In this document: positions 18,126-26,216 of the stretch, piece by piece
Numbering within the stretch: the first letter of the stretch is position 1
Layout: each line of letters begins with the position of its first letter
Assembly (NCBI RefSeq): GCF_002222615.2
Contig: NZ_CP022412.2
Span: 4,216,001-4,280,000, forward strand
DNA: 64,000 nucleotides
DNA from: Bacteroides caccae
GTDB taxonomy: Bacteria; Bacteroidota; Bacteroidia; Bacteroidales; Bacteroidaceae
Reading direction: 5' to 3'
Position numbers and translations under genes: made by a program
Notes under the pieces: generated by a model
What the model was told of the DNA's origin: nothing
Seen by the model: only the letters and a program-made list of their open reading frames with translations
The model's database searches: none

Positions 18126-19244
18126 ATGGACGAACACTTTATCAAGATACATAAGTGGCTATACCCTGTCTCATGGATATACGGAGCAGTGGTAGTGATG
18201 AGAAACAAGCTCTTTGACTGGGGAATCTTCCGGTCGAAGAGTTTCGATGTTCCCGTTATTTGTGTCGGCAACCTTGCCGTAGGAGGTACAGGCAAAACCC
18301 CGCACACTGAATATCTGATAAAGTTACTTCATGATAAATATCAGGTGGCCGTCCTCAGCCGGGGGTACAAACGACGTACTAAAGGCTATGTGCTCGCCAC
18401 TCCCCAATGTACGGCAAAAACAATTGGAGATGAACCTTACCAGATGTATACAAAGTTCTCTTCCGTCACACTGGCTGTTGACGAAAAACGTTGCCACGGA
18501 ATAGAAAAGCTACTCAAACTGAAAGAGCCTTCGACAGACGTTATCCTGCTCGACGATGCCTTCCAACACCGTCACGTAAAAGCGGGATTAAACATTCTGC
18601 TGACTGATTATCACCGTCTTTTCTGCGATGACACCTTACTTCCGGCCGGACGTTTACGCGAGCCCGTCAGCGGAAAGAACCGGGCGCAGATTGTCATTGT
18701 CACTAAATGTCCGCAGGATATCAAACCGATTGATTATAACATTATCACGAAACGGCTGAACCTTTATCCGTATCAGCGGCTATTCTTCTCGTCGTTCCGG
18801 TATGGTAACTTGCAACCCGTATTTTCGAACGAGGGCGGCATTGCGTTATCTTTACTGACTGATACTGATATCCTGTTAATCACAGGTATTGCCTCTCCTG
18901 CCCCTATACTCGAAAGACTGGGAGATTGTACGAAGCAAATAGACTTGCTTTCATTCGGCGATCACCATGACTTCACCCATAAGGATATGCAACAGATAAG
19001 GGAACGATTCAACAAGTTAAAAGGTAAACGGCGGTTGATTATCACTACCGAGAAAGACGCCACACGCCTGATCAATCATCCGGACTTGGATGCGGAATTA
19101 AAACCGTTCATCTATGCTCTGCCTATTGAAATAGAAATATTACAGAACCAACAAGATAAATTTAACCAACATATTATTGACTATGTTAGAGAAAATACAA
19201 GAAACCGCAGCTTACCTGAAAGGAAAGATGCACACCAGTCCTGA
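18126..19244 (+). CDS. lpxK: Tetraacyldisaccharide 4'-kinase LpxK (lipid A synthesis)
   Basis: A 372-residue inner-membrane-associated kinase that phosphorylates the 4' position of the lipid A disaccharide precursor. The Walker A motif is clear (NLAVGGTGKTPHTEYL, about residues 50-65). It is followed by VLSRGYKRRTKG, IGDEPYQM, the DDAFQHR motif typical of LpxK, and LLPAGRLREP. A hydrophobic N-terminal stretch (YPVSWIYGAVVVM) is the membrane anchor. The 3' end overlaps the purine nucleoside phosphorylase gene by 62 nt, suggesting translational coupling. The sppA-lpxK-pnp-thiL order looks like a single transcription unit. Confidence 0.95.
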   Translation: MDEHFIKIHKWLYPVSWIYGAVVVMRNKLFDWGIFRSKSFDVPVICVGNLAVGGTGKTPHTEYLIKLLHDKYQVAVLSRGYKRRTKGYVLATPQCTAKTIGDEPYQMYTKFSSVTLAVDEKRCHGIEKLLKLKEPSTDVILLDDAFQHRHVKAGLNILLTDYHRLFCDDTLLPAGRLREPVSGKNRAQIVIVTKCPQDIKPIDYNIITKRLNLYPYQRLFFSSFRYGNLQPVFSNEGGIALSLLTDTDILLITGIASPAPILERLGDCTKQIDLLSFGDHHDFTHKDMQQIRERFNKLKGKRRLIITTEKDATRLINHPDLDAELKPFIYALPIEIEILQNQQDKFNQHIIDYVRENTRNRSLPERKDAHQS

Positions 19245-19992
19245 AACAGCCATTATCCTTGGCACAGGTCTTGGCAGTTTGGCAAACGAAATCACCGAGA
19301 AGTATGAAATAAAGTATTCGGATATTCCTAACTTCCCGATATCTACCGTCGAAGGTCATAGCGGCAAGCTGATTTTCGGTAAATTGGGCAATAAGGATAT
19401 TATGGCAATGCAAGGCCGTTTTCACTATTATGAGGGTTATTCAATGAAAGAGGTTACTTTCCCCGTACGTGTGATGCGTGAACTGGGTATCAAAACCTTG
19501 TTTGTATCCAATGCCAGTGGCGGGACGAATGCAGATTTTGAAATCGGTGACCTGATGATTATCACTGACCATATCAACTACTTCCCCGAACATCCGCTAC
19601 GCGGAAAGAATATCCCTTACGGTCCCCGTTTTCCGGATATGAGTGAAGCATATAGCAAAGAACTGATCCGCAAGGCGGACGAAATTGCCGAAGAAAAAGG
19701 CATCAAGGTTCAGCACGGAGTTTACATCGGTACACAAGGCCCTACTTTCGAAACTCCGGCTGAATATAAATTATTCCATATTCTAGGTGCCGATGCCGTA
19801 GGTATGTCTACCGTTCCCGAAGTGATTGTTGCCAATCATTGCGGAATTAAGGTATTCGGTATTTCTGTTATCACAGATTTAGGAGTAGAGGGAAAGATCG
19901 TGGAAGTAACGCACGAAGAAGTCCAGAAAGCAGCCGATGCCGCCCAACCGAAAATGACAACTATCATGCGTGAACTTATCAACCGTGCCTAA
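19183..19992 (+). CDS. Purine nucleoside phosphorylase, class I
   Basis: A 269-residue enzyme that splits (deoxy)inosine and guanosine with phosphate for purine salvage. Motifs are IILGTGLGSLANEI near the N-terminus (phosphate binding), GRFHYYEGYSMKEVTFPVRV, FVSNASGGTNADFEIGDLM, GTQGPTFETPAEY and GMSTVPEVIVANHCG. I chose ATG at 19183 over the in-frame TTG at 19177. The start lies inside the end of lpxK (62-nt overlap in another frame). thiL follows after 16 bp. It matches trimeric type-II PNPs (punA/deoD-like names are in use). Confidence 0.94.
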   Translation: MLEKIQETAAYLKGKMHTSPETAIILGTGLGSLANEITEKYEIKYSDIPNFPISTVEGHSGKLIFGKLGNKDIMAMQGRFHYYEGYSMKEVTFPVRVMRELGIKTLFVSNASGGTNADFEIGDLMIITDHINYFPEHPLRGKNIPYGPRFPDMSEAYSKELIRKADEIAEEKGIKVQHGVYIGTQGPTFETPAEYKLFHILGADAVGMSTVPEVIVANHCGIKVFGISVITDLGVEGKIVEVTHEEVQKAADAAQPKMTTIMRELINRA

Positions 19993-20008
19993 ACATTAAA
20001 ATCGATTT

Positions 20009-21043
20009 ATGAGAACTGAAATAGCTACTCTTGGTGAGTTCGGTCTGATTGACCGCCTCACCGAGGGAATTAAATTAGAAAACGAATCCAGTAAATACGG
20101 AGTAGGTGACGACGCTGCTGTCCTCTCTTACCCTTCAGAGAAGCAAGTATTGGTGACTACCGACTTACTAATGGAGGGTGTACATTTCGACCTGACTTAT
20201 GTCCCCTTGAAACATCTGGGATACAAAGCTGCCGTAGTCAACTTTTCCGACATTTATGCCATGAACGGTACTCCCCGGCAGATCACGGTTTCTATCGCCC
20301 TTTCCAAACGGTTCAGCGTAGAGGACATGGATGATCTTTATGCCGGTATCCGTCTGGCCTGCCAACAATATAATGTTGATATCGTAGGAGGTGATACGAC
20401 TTCTTCCCTTACAGGACTTGCTATCAGCATTACTTGTATCGGCGACGCAGACAAAGATAAAGTGGTCTACCGCAATGGAGCCAAAGAAACCGACCTGATT
20501 TGTGTCAGCGGGGATCTAGGTGCCGCCTATATGGGGCTACAACTTCTTGAACGTGAAAAGGTTGTACTGAAAGGCGAAAAAGATGTCCAACCGGATTTCT
20601 CCGGCAAGGAGTATCTACTGGAACGCCAACTTAAGCCGGAAGCCCGTAAAGATATCATTGAGAAACTTGCTGCCGCCAATATCATCCCGACTTCAATGAT
20701 GGACATCTCCGATGGCTTATCATCCGAATTAATGCATATCTGCAAACAGAGTAATACCGGCTGTCGCGTATACGAGGAGCACATCCCCATTGATTACCAG
20801 ACTGCTGTCATGGCCGAAGAGTTTAACATGAACCTAACAACTTGTGCCATGAACGGAGGCGAAGACTACGAGCTTCTTTTCACCGTACCTATCGCCGACC
20901 ACGAAAAAGTTTCGCAAATGGAGGGTATCCGCCTCATCGGACATATCACCAAACCAGAACTTGGCTGTGCCTTGATAACCCGTGACGGACAAGAGTTCGA
21001 ACTGAAAGCCCAAGGTTGGAATCCGCTAAAGGAGGATAAATAG
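20009..21043 (+). CDS. thiL: Thiamine-monophosphate kinase ThiL
   Basis: A 344-residue ATP-dependent kinase that converts thiamine monophosphate to the active diphosphate. It shows the AIR-synthase-like fold motifs: GVGDDAAVL (residues about 31-39), TTDLLMEGVHFDLTY, AVVNFSDIYAMNGTP, DIVGGDTTSS, ICVSGDLGAAYMGLQLL, DISDGLSSELMHIC and MNGGEDYELLFTV. Length is normal. It is the last gene of the cluster, followed by a strong intrinsic terminator. No TPP riboswitch is seen, as expected for a gene 16 bp behind its neighbour. Confidence 0.95.
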   Translation: MRTEIATLGEFGLIDRLTEGIKLENESSKYGVGDDAAVLSYPSEKQVLVTTDLLMEGVHFDLTYVPLKHLGYKAAVVNFSDIYAMNGTPRQITVSIALSKRFSVEDMDDLYAGIRLACQQYNVDIVGGDTTSSLTGLAISITCIGDADKDKVVYRNGAKETDLICVSGDLGAAYMGLQLLEREKVVLKGEKDVQPDFSGKEYLLERQLKPEARKDIIEKLAAANIIPTSMMDISDGLSSELMHICKQSNTGCRVYEEHIPIDYQTAVMAEEFNMNLTTCAMNGGEDYELLFTVPIADHEKVSQMEGIRLIGHITKPELGCALITRDGQEFELKAQGWNPLKEDK

Positions 21044-21082
21044 AATATTCCGGTTAACAGCAAAAATATTTTCAATTCATAT

Positions 21083-21124
21083 AACACTGATAATAAGCAG
21101 ACTAACTTTTTATCAGTGTTTTTT
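21083..21124 (+). terminator. Intrinsic terminator after thiL
   Basis: An 11-bp perfect stem (AACACTGATAA at 21083-21093 with TTATCAGTGTT at 21110-21120) is followed by a T-rich tract. It ends the sppA-thiL cluster just before the tRNA promoter. The complementary A-rich upstream side is weak, so it mainly serves the plus strand. Confidence 0.85.
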
Positions 21125-21137
21125 ATTACCGGAAGCC

Positions 21138-21167
21138 TTGCAGATTCCAAAAGTTTCACTACCTTTG
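21138..21167 (+). promoter_or_regulatory. Promoter of tRNA-Phe
   Basis: TACCTTTG at 21160-21167 fits the Bacteroides -7 consensus. TTG at 21138-21140 lies 19 bp upstream as the -33 element. The expected start is near 21174, about 10 nt ahead of the mature tRNA. Confidence 0.7.
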
Positions 21168-21184
21168 CAACCGCAATCAAGCAA

Positions 21185-21257
21185 GGTGCCATAGCTCAGT
21201 TGGTAGAGCAAAGGACTGAAAATCCTTGTGTCCCCGGTTCGATTCCTGGTGGCACCA
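21185..21257 (+). tRNA. tRNA-Phe (anticodon GAA)
   Basis: A 73-nt cloverleaf. The acceptor stem GGTGCCA/TGGCACC is perfect, the D arm is GCTC/GAGC, the anticodon stem is AAGGA/TCCTT with loop CTGAAAA giving GAA, and the T arm is CCCGG/CCTGG with one G.T pair. The discriminator is A and CCA is not encoded. It lies next to a broken tyrosine recombinase gene, so its 3' end may have served as an integration site; no second copy of the 3' end was seen in the window. Confidence 0.96.
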
Positions 21258-21282
21258 CTATCGATTCGGTAATTTCTCGGAA

Positions 21283-21320
21283 CCCATTGAAATTCAGTCA
21301 TTTCAATGGGTTTTCTTTTA
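21283..21320 (+). terminator. Intrinsic terminator after tRNA-Phe
   Basis: CCCATTGAAAT (21283-21293) pairs perfectly with ATTTCAATGGG (21300-21310) across a 6-nt loop, followed by TTTTCTTTTA. A classical strong terminator 26 bp after the tRNA. Confidence 0.9.
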
Positions 21321-21371
21321 TACTCCAATACGCAAATTCTAGCCGATTCGAGTATCTGGAAATGTCCCATT

Positions 21372-21628
21372 CGGTGGCTTTTTCAGAGTCCCTTTAAAAA
21401 ACCACCGATTGCACTATATTTCACTCATTTACAATAATTTGCGCCAATCATTTTTAGGAGCAAAAACATACTTTTGCATACCTGCTTGAATGTAATGGAA
21501 ACAGCGAAAAAAGAAAAGCAAAAAAGATTCTTCCTTTACTGACAAATATAAGATGAAGGAAAACAAAGAGAATCTTAAAACTAAAAAAAACGGTGGTTTT
21601 TCAGACCATGTCTACCAAAAAGCCACCG
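21372..21628. repeat. Two inverted-repeat pairs of a CGGTGG core beside the integrase
   Basis: Four copies of a 12-bp word lie between the tRNA terminator and the integrase: CGGTGGCTTTTT at 21372-21383, its inverse AAAAAACCACCG at 21396-21407, CGGTGGTTTTTC at 21591-21602 and the inverse AAAAAGCCACCG at 21617-21628. Each pair could form a hairpin of about 36-38 nt. Copies 1 and 4 share the C variant, copies 2 and 3 the T variant. Position beside a recombinase gene suggests arm-type recombinase sites, but a regulatory role is possible. A TACTTTTG -7-like box at 21469-21476 may serve the integrase. Nothing else is seen in 21321-21713. Confidence 0.6.
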
Positions 21629-21713
21629 ATTTTAACTTTTTTACCGACTTCCAACTCATCTTTCAAGTTGACAGAATAACTAATTGTATTTACCAACTTA
21701 AAGAAAAAAGGTT

Positions 21714-22949
21714 ATGAAACAAGGAACAATGAAGATTCTGTTTTTCGTTCTCAAAACGAAATTATTAAAAAATGGTGAAGCACCTATTCTAATGAGGATC
21801 ACAATTAACGGTCAATACGAAGAAACACGAATCCAAAGAAGCGTTCCTCTCAAACTGTGGAACGCAGCCAAAGGATGTAGTAAAGGAAAAGACCGGGCTT
21901 CCAATGAACTCAACAGTTATTTATCTGAATTAGCCACGCGAGCATTGGAAAAGTATAAGGAACTTATACTGGAGCAGGCAATATCCACTCCCTCCTTAAT
22001 ATTAAAACGTGTATTCGGTAAGGATACGGAAATGCGTACCCTGCTTGGAGCAATACGACAAGAAATCAAGGAGATGGAGAAAGTTGTGAATATTGACTAT
22101 GCACCAGTGACCATCAACCGTTACAAAAATGTACTGAAAAAACTCGAAAATTCCATTCCTACATTTTATGACAAAGAAGATATTACTTTCCATGAACTCA
22201 CTCCGGAATTCATAAAAGCCTTTGACCTTCATTTAAAAACAGAAGTCGGTTTATGCCGCAACACTATTGTACGATATATGAAATGTTTCAAGAAAATCAC
22301 AAATATGGCACTGGCAAAAGGTTAGATGAAGAAAGATGCGTTTTATGGATACAAAATGGAACAGGATGAAACAGCTCCTGTATTCCTCACATATGACGAA
22401 TTACAGACCGTTATGAATAAGGAATTCACTATACCCCGACTGGCACTGGTACGGGATATTTTCATTTTCGCCTGTTTCACCGGTCTGGCATTTGTCGATG
22501 TGTCCACGCTCAAAAAAGAAGATATGGTGCAAGATAATAATGGAGACTGGTGGATCAGAAAAGGAAGAATCAAACTGATGCATCGGCGTAAAGCATCTTC
22601 AATCTGTAACATACCTCTACTTCCCGTTCCGCTTGCCATACTAAAAAAGTATGAAAATAATCCTGTCTGTATCAAAAAAGGATATTGTCTCCCAGTTCCC
22701 TGCAATCAGAAAATGAACAGCTATCTCAAAGAAATAGCAGATTTCTGCGGGATTAAAAAAAATATCACCACTCATGTCGCCCGGCATACATTCGGGACTA
22801 CCATTACGCTCGCTAACAATGTACCCCTACAAGATGTATCGGTTATGCTTGGGCATGCTTCCACACGAATGACGCAACATTACGCACGAGTAATGAATGC
22901 AAGCCTAAAGAAATCCATGATTCATGTTAAGGAGCAATTGACACAATAA
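21714..22949 (+). pseudogene. Tyrosine recombinase/integrase interrupted by an in-frame TAG
   Basis: Read through one TAG at 22323-22325, this is a 411-residue-class Bacteroides site-specific recombinase. The first 203 codons give an arm-binding domain (LKTKLLKNGEAPILMRITIN) and a SAM-like core-binding domain (NRYKNVLKKLE, RNTIVRYMKCFKKITNMALAKG). The next 207 give the catalytic domain with HVARH (HxxR), LGHAS and the Tyr nucleophile in TQHYARV. The usual first Arg is replaced (FACFTGLAFVDV), as often in Bacteroides integrases. Homologues usually have a Trp-like residue at the stop (G-W-M-K-K-D), so TGG to TAG is the simplest event. The C-terminal half begins with ATG right after the stop, so two pieces could be made. 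The element is probably immobile. Confidence 0.85.
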
Positions 22950-22951
22950 AT

Positions 22952-23442
22952 TAACGTGAGTTCGACAAATTCAAAATAAGGCAAGCTGTATATCAATTGT
23001 TCTCGTAACATTGATACACGGCTTCTTTGGAAAACAGCAGTATGCTGCGATTGCACCCAAGAGGTTGACAATGAAATTATCAAAGGTTCTATGTCTTGAA
23101 TGTTCCACTTGTGATATATTCCTGAGTTCGTCATTAACGGTTTCTATAATGGTTCGTTTCCTAAGAAGGAGTTTGTCTGAAAGTGACATCAACGTTCCTT
23201 TCATATTGCTTTTTAACTTGGTTATAAGCTGTATGCCATTGACAAACAATCTTTGAAAGAGGTTCTTGCATACCCGTAAAGGAGTACTGTCAACGAAACT
23301 GATGCCTGTACATTTGCCTAAAAGTATCTTTTTGATAAACAAAGCCAACGGGATGGCCACCTCTTTTCCAATTCCACAAAGCGGTTATAAGAGACAGCCT
23401 TTGAAAAAAGGTGGCGCATATACATGCAGACCTTTTCTTGAT
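22952..23442 (-). mobile_element. Degenerate IS982-family insertion sequence remnant
   Basis: A transposase remnant on the minus strand (22971 to about 23440) carries IS982-type sequence: MRHLFSKAVSYNRFVELEK, CTGISFVDSTPLRVCKN, GIQLITKLKSNMKG, VEHSRHRTFDNFIVNLLGAI and the end IQLALF. It has lost the N-terminus, has a one-base deletion after FVELEK (near 23362) and a large internal deletion fusing PLRVCKN to LFVNGIQL, which removes much of the catalytic domain. The left end (TTAACGTGAGTTCGAC, 22952 on) begins 3 bp after the integrase stop. It cannot be active. Confidence 0.8.
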
Positions 23443-23634
23443 AGAAATGAGGCTGTCTCAAAATAGAAAAATGAGGCAGCCTTACTTATAATCTGTAAGT
23501 TGAAGTATAAGAATCCCCTTATTTTAGCCTTATTTCCTTATAAGAAAGGGCAAAATAAGGAGATTTTTTCTAAAGAGATTTCAATCTATAAGTTTTTCGT
23601 TCTTGAAATTCTATTTTGAGACAGCCTCTTTCTA
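23443..23634. mobile_element. MITE-like element with about 18-24-bp terminal inverted repeats
   Basis: GAGGCTGTCTCAAAATAG (23449-23466) recurs as its exact reverse complement at 23611-23628. With a one-base indel the match extends outward (TAGAAA...TTTCTA), giving an element of about 180-192 bp with no coding capacity. An internal near-repeat (GAGGCAGCC) lies just inside the left end. This looks like a non-autonomous inverted-repeat element that landed in the IS982 remnant. No clear target duplication is visible. Confidence 0.6.
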
Positions 23635-23788
23635 TTTACACAATCAGATGGATAGTCCCATCCCGATATTAGGACATCATCTTCATATGCCATCGTATTT
23701 TTTTAAGACATTTATTGAATATCCCTATATTGATATAATAATCAACAACTTATAAAGTCATTTCTGTGATAATCTACGATAATTCGCG
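23635..23788. other. AT-rich spacer without recognised feature
   Basis: This stretch lies between the MITE-like element and the 3' end of the phosphoesterase-PQQ gene. I see no open frame of note, no clear terminator hairpin and no promoter motif. Confidence 0.5.
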
Positions 23789-26212
23789 TTAATCTTGTGT
23801 TTTATTATTCATTATAAACCCATACACATTACCGGCAAAATCTGTTACATACAAAGCGTTTCCCGCAATAGATACTGTAGAAAATATGGGTACACCGGTT
23901 TGGTATTTCCACAGCAGTTTGCCATTTATACGGTTCAATGCATACAGTATTCCGTCAGAAGCCCCAAAGAAAATAGTATCTCCAACCAACACTGGACTAG
24001 TCTCTACAGTTGAAGATGATGGTTTAGAATAAGGAGATGTATAAATCAAAGCGGGGTTTGTTTTAAAATTCCATTTCTCTTCTAAGGTCTGCTTATCTAA
24101 AGCTATGACTCCATTAGTAGCTGTTCCAAATATTATCTCGGATCCAGTGACTAAAGGAGTTGAATTCACATTGACCGAACAATTCAATTTTTTACGTACT
24201 ATAATCTCACCGTTCTTTGAATTCAAGATAAAAAAGGAACGGGAAGAAAGAAGATAGAGATTCTCTCCTTCCCAAGCAACAGAGGCCGAACGATATTTTA
24301 ATTCTGCATCTTTATTCTCCCACAACAACTCACCATTAACAGCATTATTGGCATACAACCCCTTCCAGTTTGCATGCCCAATCAGAATACTATGTCCAAG
24401 AGAAAGTGTTGCCACGCATCCTTCCCCCCTGCTCCAAGCTCCATTCTTCCAAATAAGTTCCCCCGTAGCTGCTTTCAAGGCACATAATGATTTTCCTGTA
24501 CCGGCATATACTATATCCGAAACAGCAACCAAACCGTCATTCAAAGGAGGAAGTACACCGATATTTAAATCTTTTTCCCAAACCAATGTCCCAGTTTCTG
24601 CTTGAATCGCATATAGGTAACCATGTACATCTTGGGCAAAGACCAGTCCATCAGCAATCGCAATACTACTGCGTACAGAGCCACGAAGTGAATACCGCCA
24701 ACAGACTGTTCCATTTTGCGCATCCATACACACTACAGCCGCTTTCCCCGATTCATTATCATCGACCGATGCCGTAAATAGACGTTTCCGATATACCAAA
24801 GGAGCAGACATAAAAATAGAAGCGCCTACATTTTTAATCCATGACAACCGCAAAGGCAATTGTTTCCTTTCAGGCTTTTCATAAAAAAACGAACGCCTGC
24901 ATCGCCTTACCTCTCCATTATTGAAAAATGCCTCCACTATTACAGTAAGCTGCCGATGTTCCCATTGAGAAAGCAAAGGAATTTCCGCATACCAATTGAA
25001 ATCACTCTGACGTTTCAAAAGATTGGAGGAAAGAACTTTTTTACCTTCCGATTCACACCAATAACGCATGGTTCGTATTGGGGAAACCGTAGAGTAGGCA
25101 TTGACGGACAAAGGAATCTTTCCGGAAGGAAGTGTTGGCAGCTGTCCATTCTCCAACGAAACAATATGTAATGAAGGAGACAGATAACTGTATCGGAACT
25201 CGGACGCCACGTTTCCCTCTGTATCAACAGTCAGTACACGAAAAGCAGAAGGTGCATGGTCAATACCACCACAAGCAGGCGTAGAGGTACAGATAGTATA
25301 CACCCCTGTCACTTTATGCTTATGCACATGATTTACGTGCCAGTGACCGTACAACCAAGCTTTCAATCCCATAGCCGGTAAATCTATATACTCCGTATCA
25401 CTCATACCATATTTAAAAGCTACCGTATCTTCCGGCAGGCTATGATTGAAAACAATGATCGACTTCTCCTTGCCTACATAAGCAAGATCATTTTTCATCC
25501 AGCGATATACATCTTCCTTAGTATACTCCGGTAAATAATCTCCATGAAGCATAGGTGTCATTATGTAATGTGTATTCCCCACATCAAATGAATAGAATAC
25601 CGGTCCGTAGAGTTTCTCGAAAAGTTCTTCCCCATAAGCACCTTTCACCAAGTCATGATTGCCTATTCCATAAAAGATTTGCGTGTCTTCCATCAAAGCG
25701 GTATTCAGCAAGCCTATATGACTGTTCAGTCCCGATTCATAACAAATATCCCCTGTATGCACGATAAAAGCTATTTTCTCATTGGCCGAATAGTCACGGA
25801 GATTATCCACCCACGCTTGATTCCCTTCTTTTCCACGTATTTCTGTATCAGAGATATGTATAAACCGGTGACTACCGTCAGCTTGAATTCCTCCATAACA
25901 AGGATATACCGGAAAATCGTATTCCGTACGACCGTTCTCTATCCGGTAATAGTAGGCATTATCAGTCTTATATCCGGAAGGAGTAGTAATAAACAGAAAA
26001 TGCATACGGGAATGTCCGGGCAATTGATATGCGCCATTTGAATCTGTCTGTACCACATTTAACCCATCGGAAACAGAGACCCGATGCAATCGTTTTTCAC
26101 CTTCATCGAGGAGACCATTTCTGTTCTCATCAACGAAAACCTTTCCTGTATATTGAGCCATAGCTTGTAAAGTCATACTACCCAGCAAACCAATAGCCAT
26201 ACAGTATTTCAT
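23789..26212 (-). CDS. Calcineurin-like phosphoesterase fused to PQQ-type beta-propeller (PUL2)
   Basis: An 807-residue exported protein (signal peptide ending near TLQAMAQ). The frame is open to 26248, but ATG at 26212 gives a proper signal peptide and a 4-bp gap after GH3. An N-terminal SdrD/carboxypeptidase-like cap (GKVFVDENRNGLLDEGEKRL) precedes the metallophosphoesterase core at about 120-300: SDTEI (normally DxH, here D-T-E), HTGDIC, GNHD, FNHSLP and GHWHVNH. An Ig-like segment follows, then about 340 residues of PQQ propeller blades (GTVCWRYSL, GTLVWEKDL, GELIWKNG, GELLWEN, GKLLWKYQTG). It is the last gene of the PUL2 operon. Substrate unknown; a phosphorylated or teichoic-acid-like glycan is one possibility. 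Confidence 0.85.
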   Translation of the reverse strand: MKYCMAIGLLGSMTLQAMAQYTGKVFVDENRNGLLDEGEKRLHRVSVSDGLNVVQTDSNGAYQLPGHSRMHFLFITTPSGYKTDNAYYYRIENGRTEYDFPVYPCYGGIQADGSHRFIHISDTEIRGKEGNQAWVDNLRDYSANEKIAFIVHTGDICYESGLNSHIGLLNTALMEDTQIFYGIGNHDLVKGAYGEELFEKLYGPVFYSFDVGNTHYIMTPMLHGDYLPEYTKEDVYRWMKNDLAYVGKEKSIIVFNHSLPEDTVAFKYGMSDTEYIDLPAMGLKAWLYGHWHVNHVHKHKVTGVYTICTSTPACGGIDHAPSAFRVLTVDTEGNVASEFRYSYLSPSLHIVSLENGQLPTLPSGKIPLSVNAYSTVSPIRTMRYWCESEGKKVLSSNLLKRQSDFNWYAEIPLLSQWEHRQLTVIVEAFFNNGEVRRCRRSFFYEKPERKQLPLRLSWIKNVGASIFMSAPLVYRKRLFTASVDDNESGKAAVVCMDAQNGTVCWRYSLRGSVRSSIAIADGLVFAQDVHGYLYAIQAETGTLVWEKDLNIGVLPPLNDGLVAVSDIVYAGTGKSLCALKAATGELIWKNGAWSRGEGCVATLSLGHSILIGHANWKGLYANNAVNGELLWENKDAELKYRSASVAWEGENLYLLSSRSFFILNSKNGEIIVRKKLNCSVNVNSTPLVTGSEIIFGTATNGVIALDKQTLEEKWNFKTNPALIYTSPYSKPSSSTVETSPVLVGDTIFFGASDGILYALNRINGKLLWKYQTGVPIFSTVSIAGNALYVTDFAGNVYGFIMNNKTQD

Positions 26213-26216
26213 GTAT

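Noticed and set aside
19993..20008. TPP riboswitch ahead of thiL
   Set aside because: The gap is only 16 bp and no conserved thi-box sequence is visible.
22323..22325. TAG in the integrase as programmed recoding
   Set aside because: No pyrrolysine-type genes or recoding signal are visible, and a simple TGG to TAG change explains it; a sequencing error also cannot be excluded.
21241..23788. A second attachment site copying the tRNA-Phe 3' end
   Set aside because: I looked for a repeat of the T-arm/acceptor sequence downstream of the integrase and across the window and saw none.
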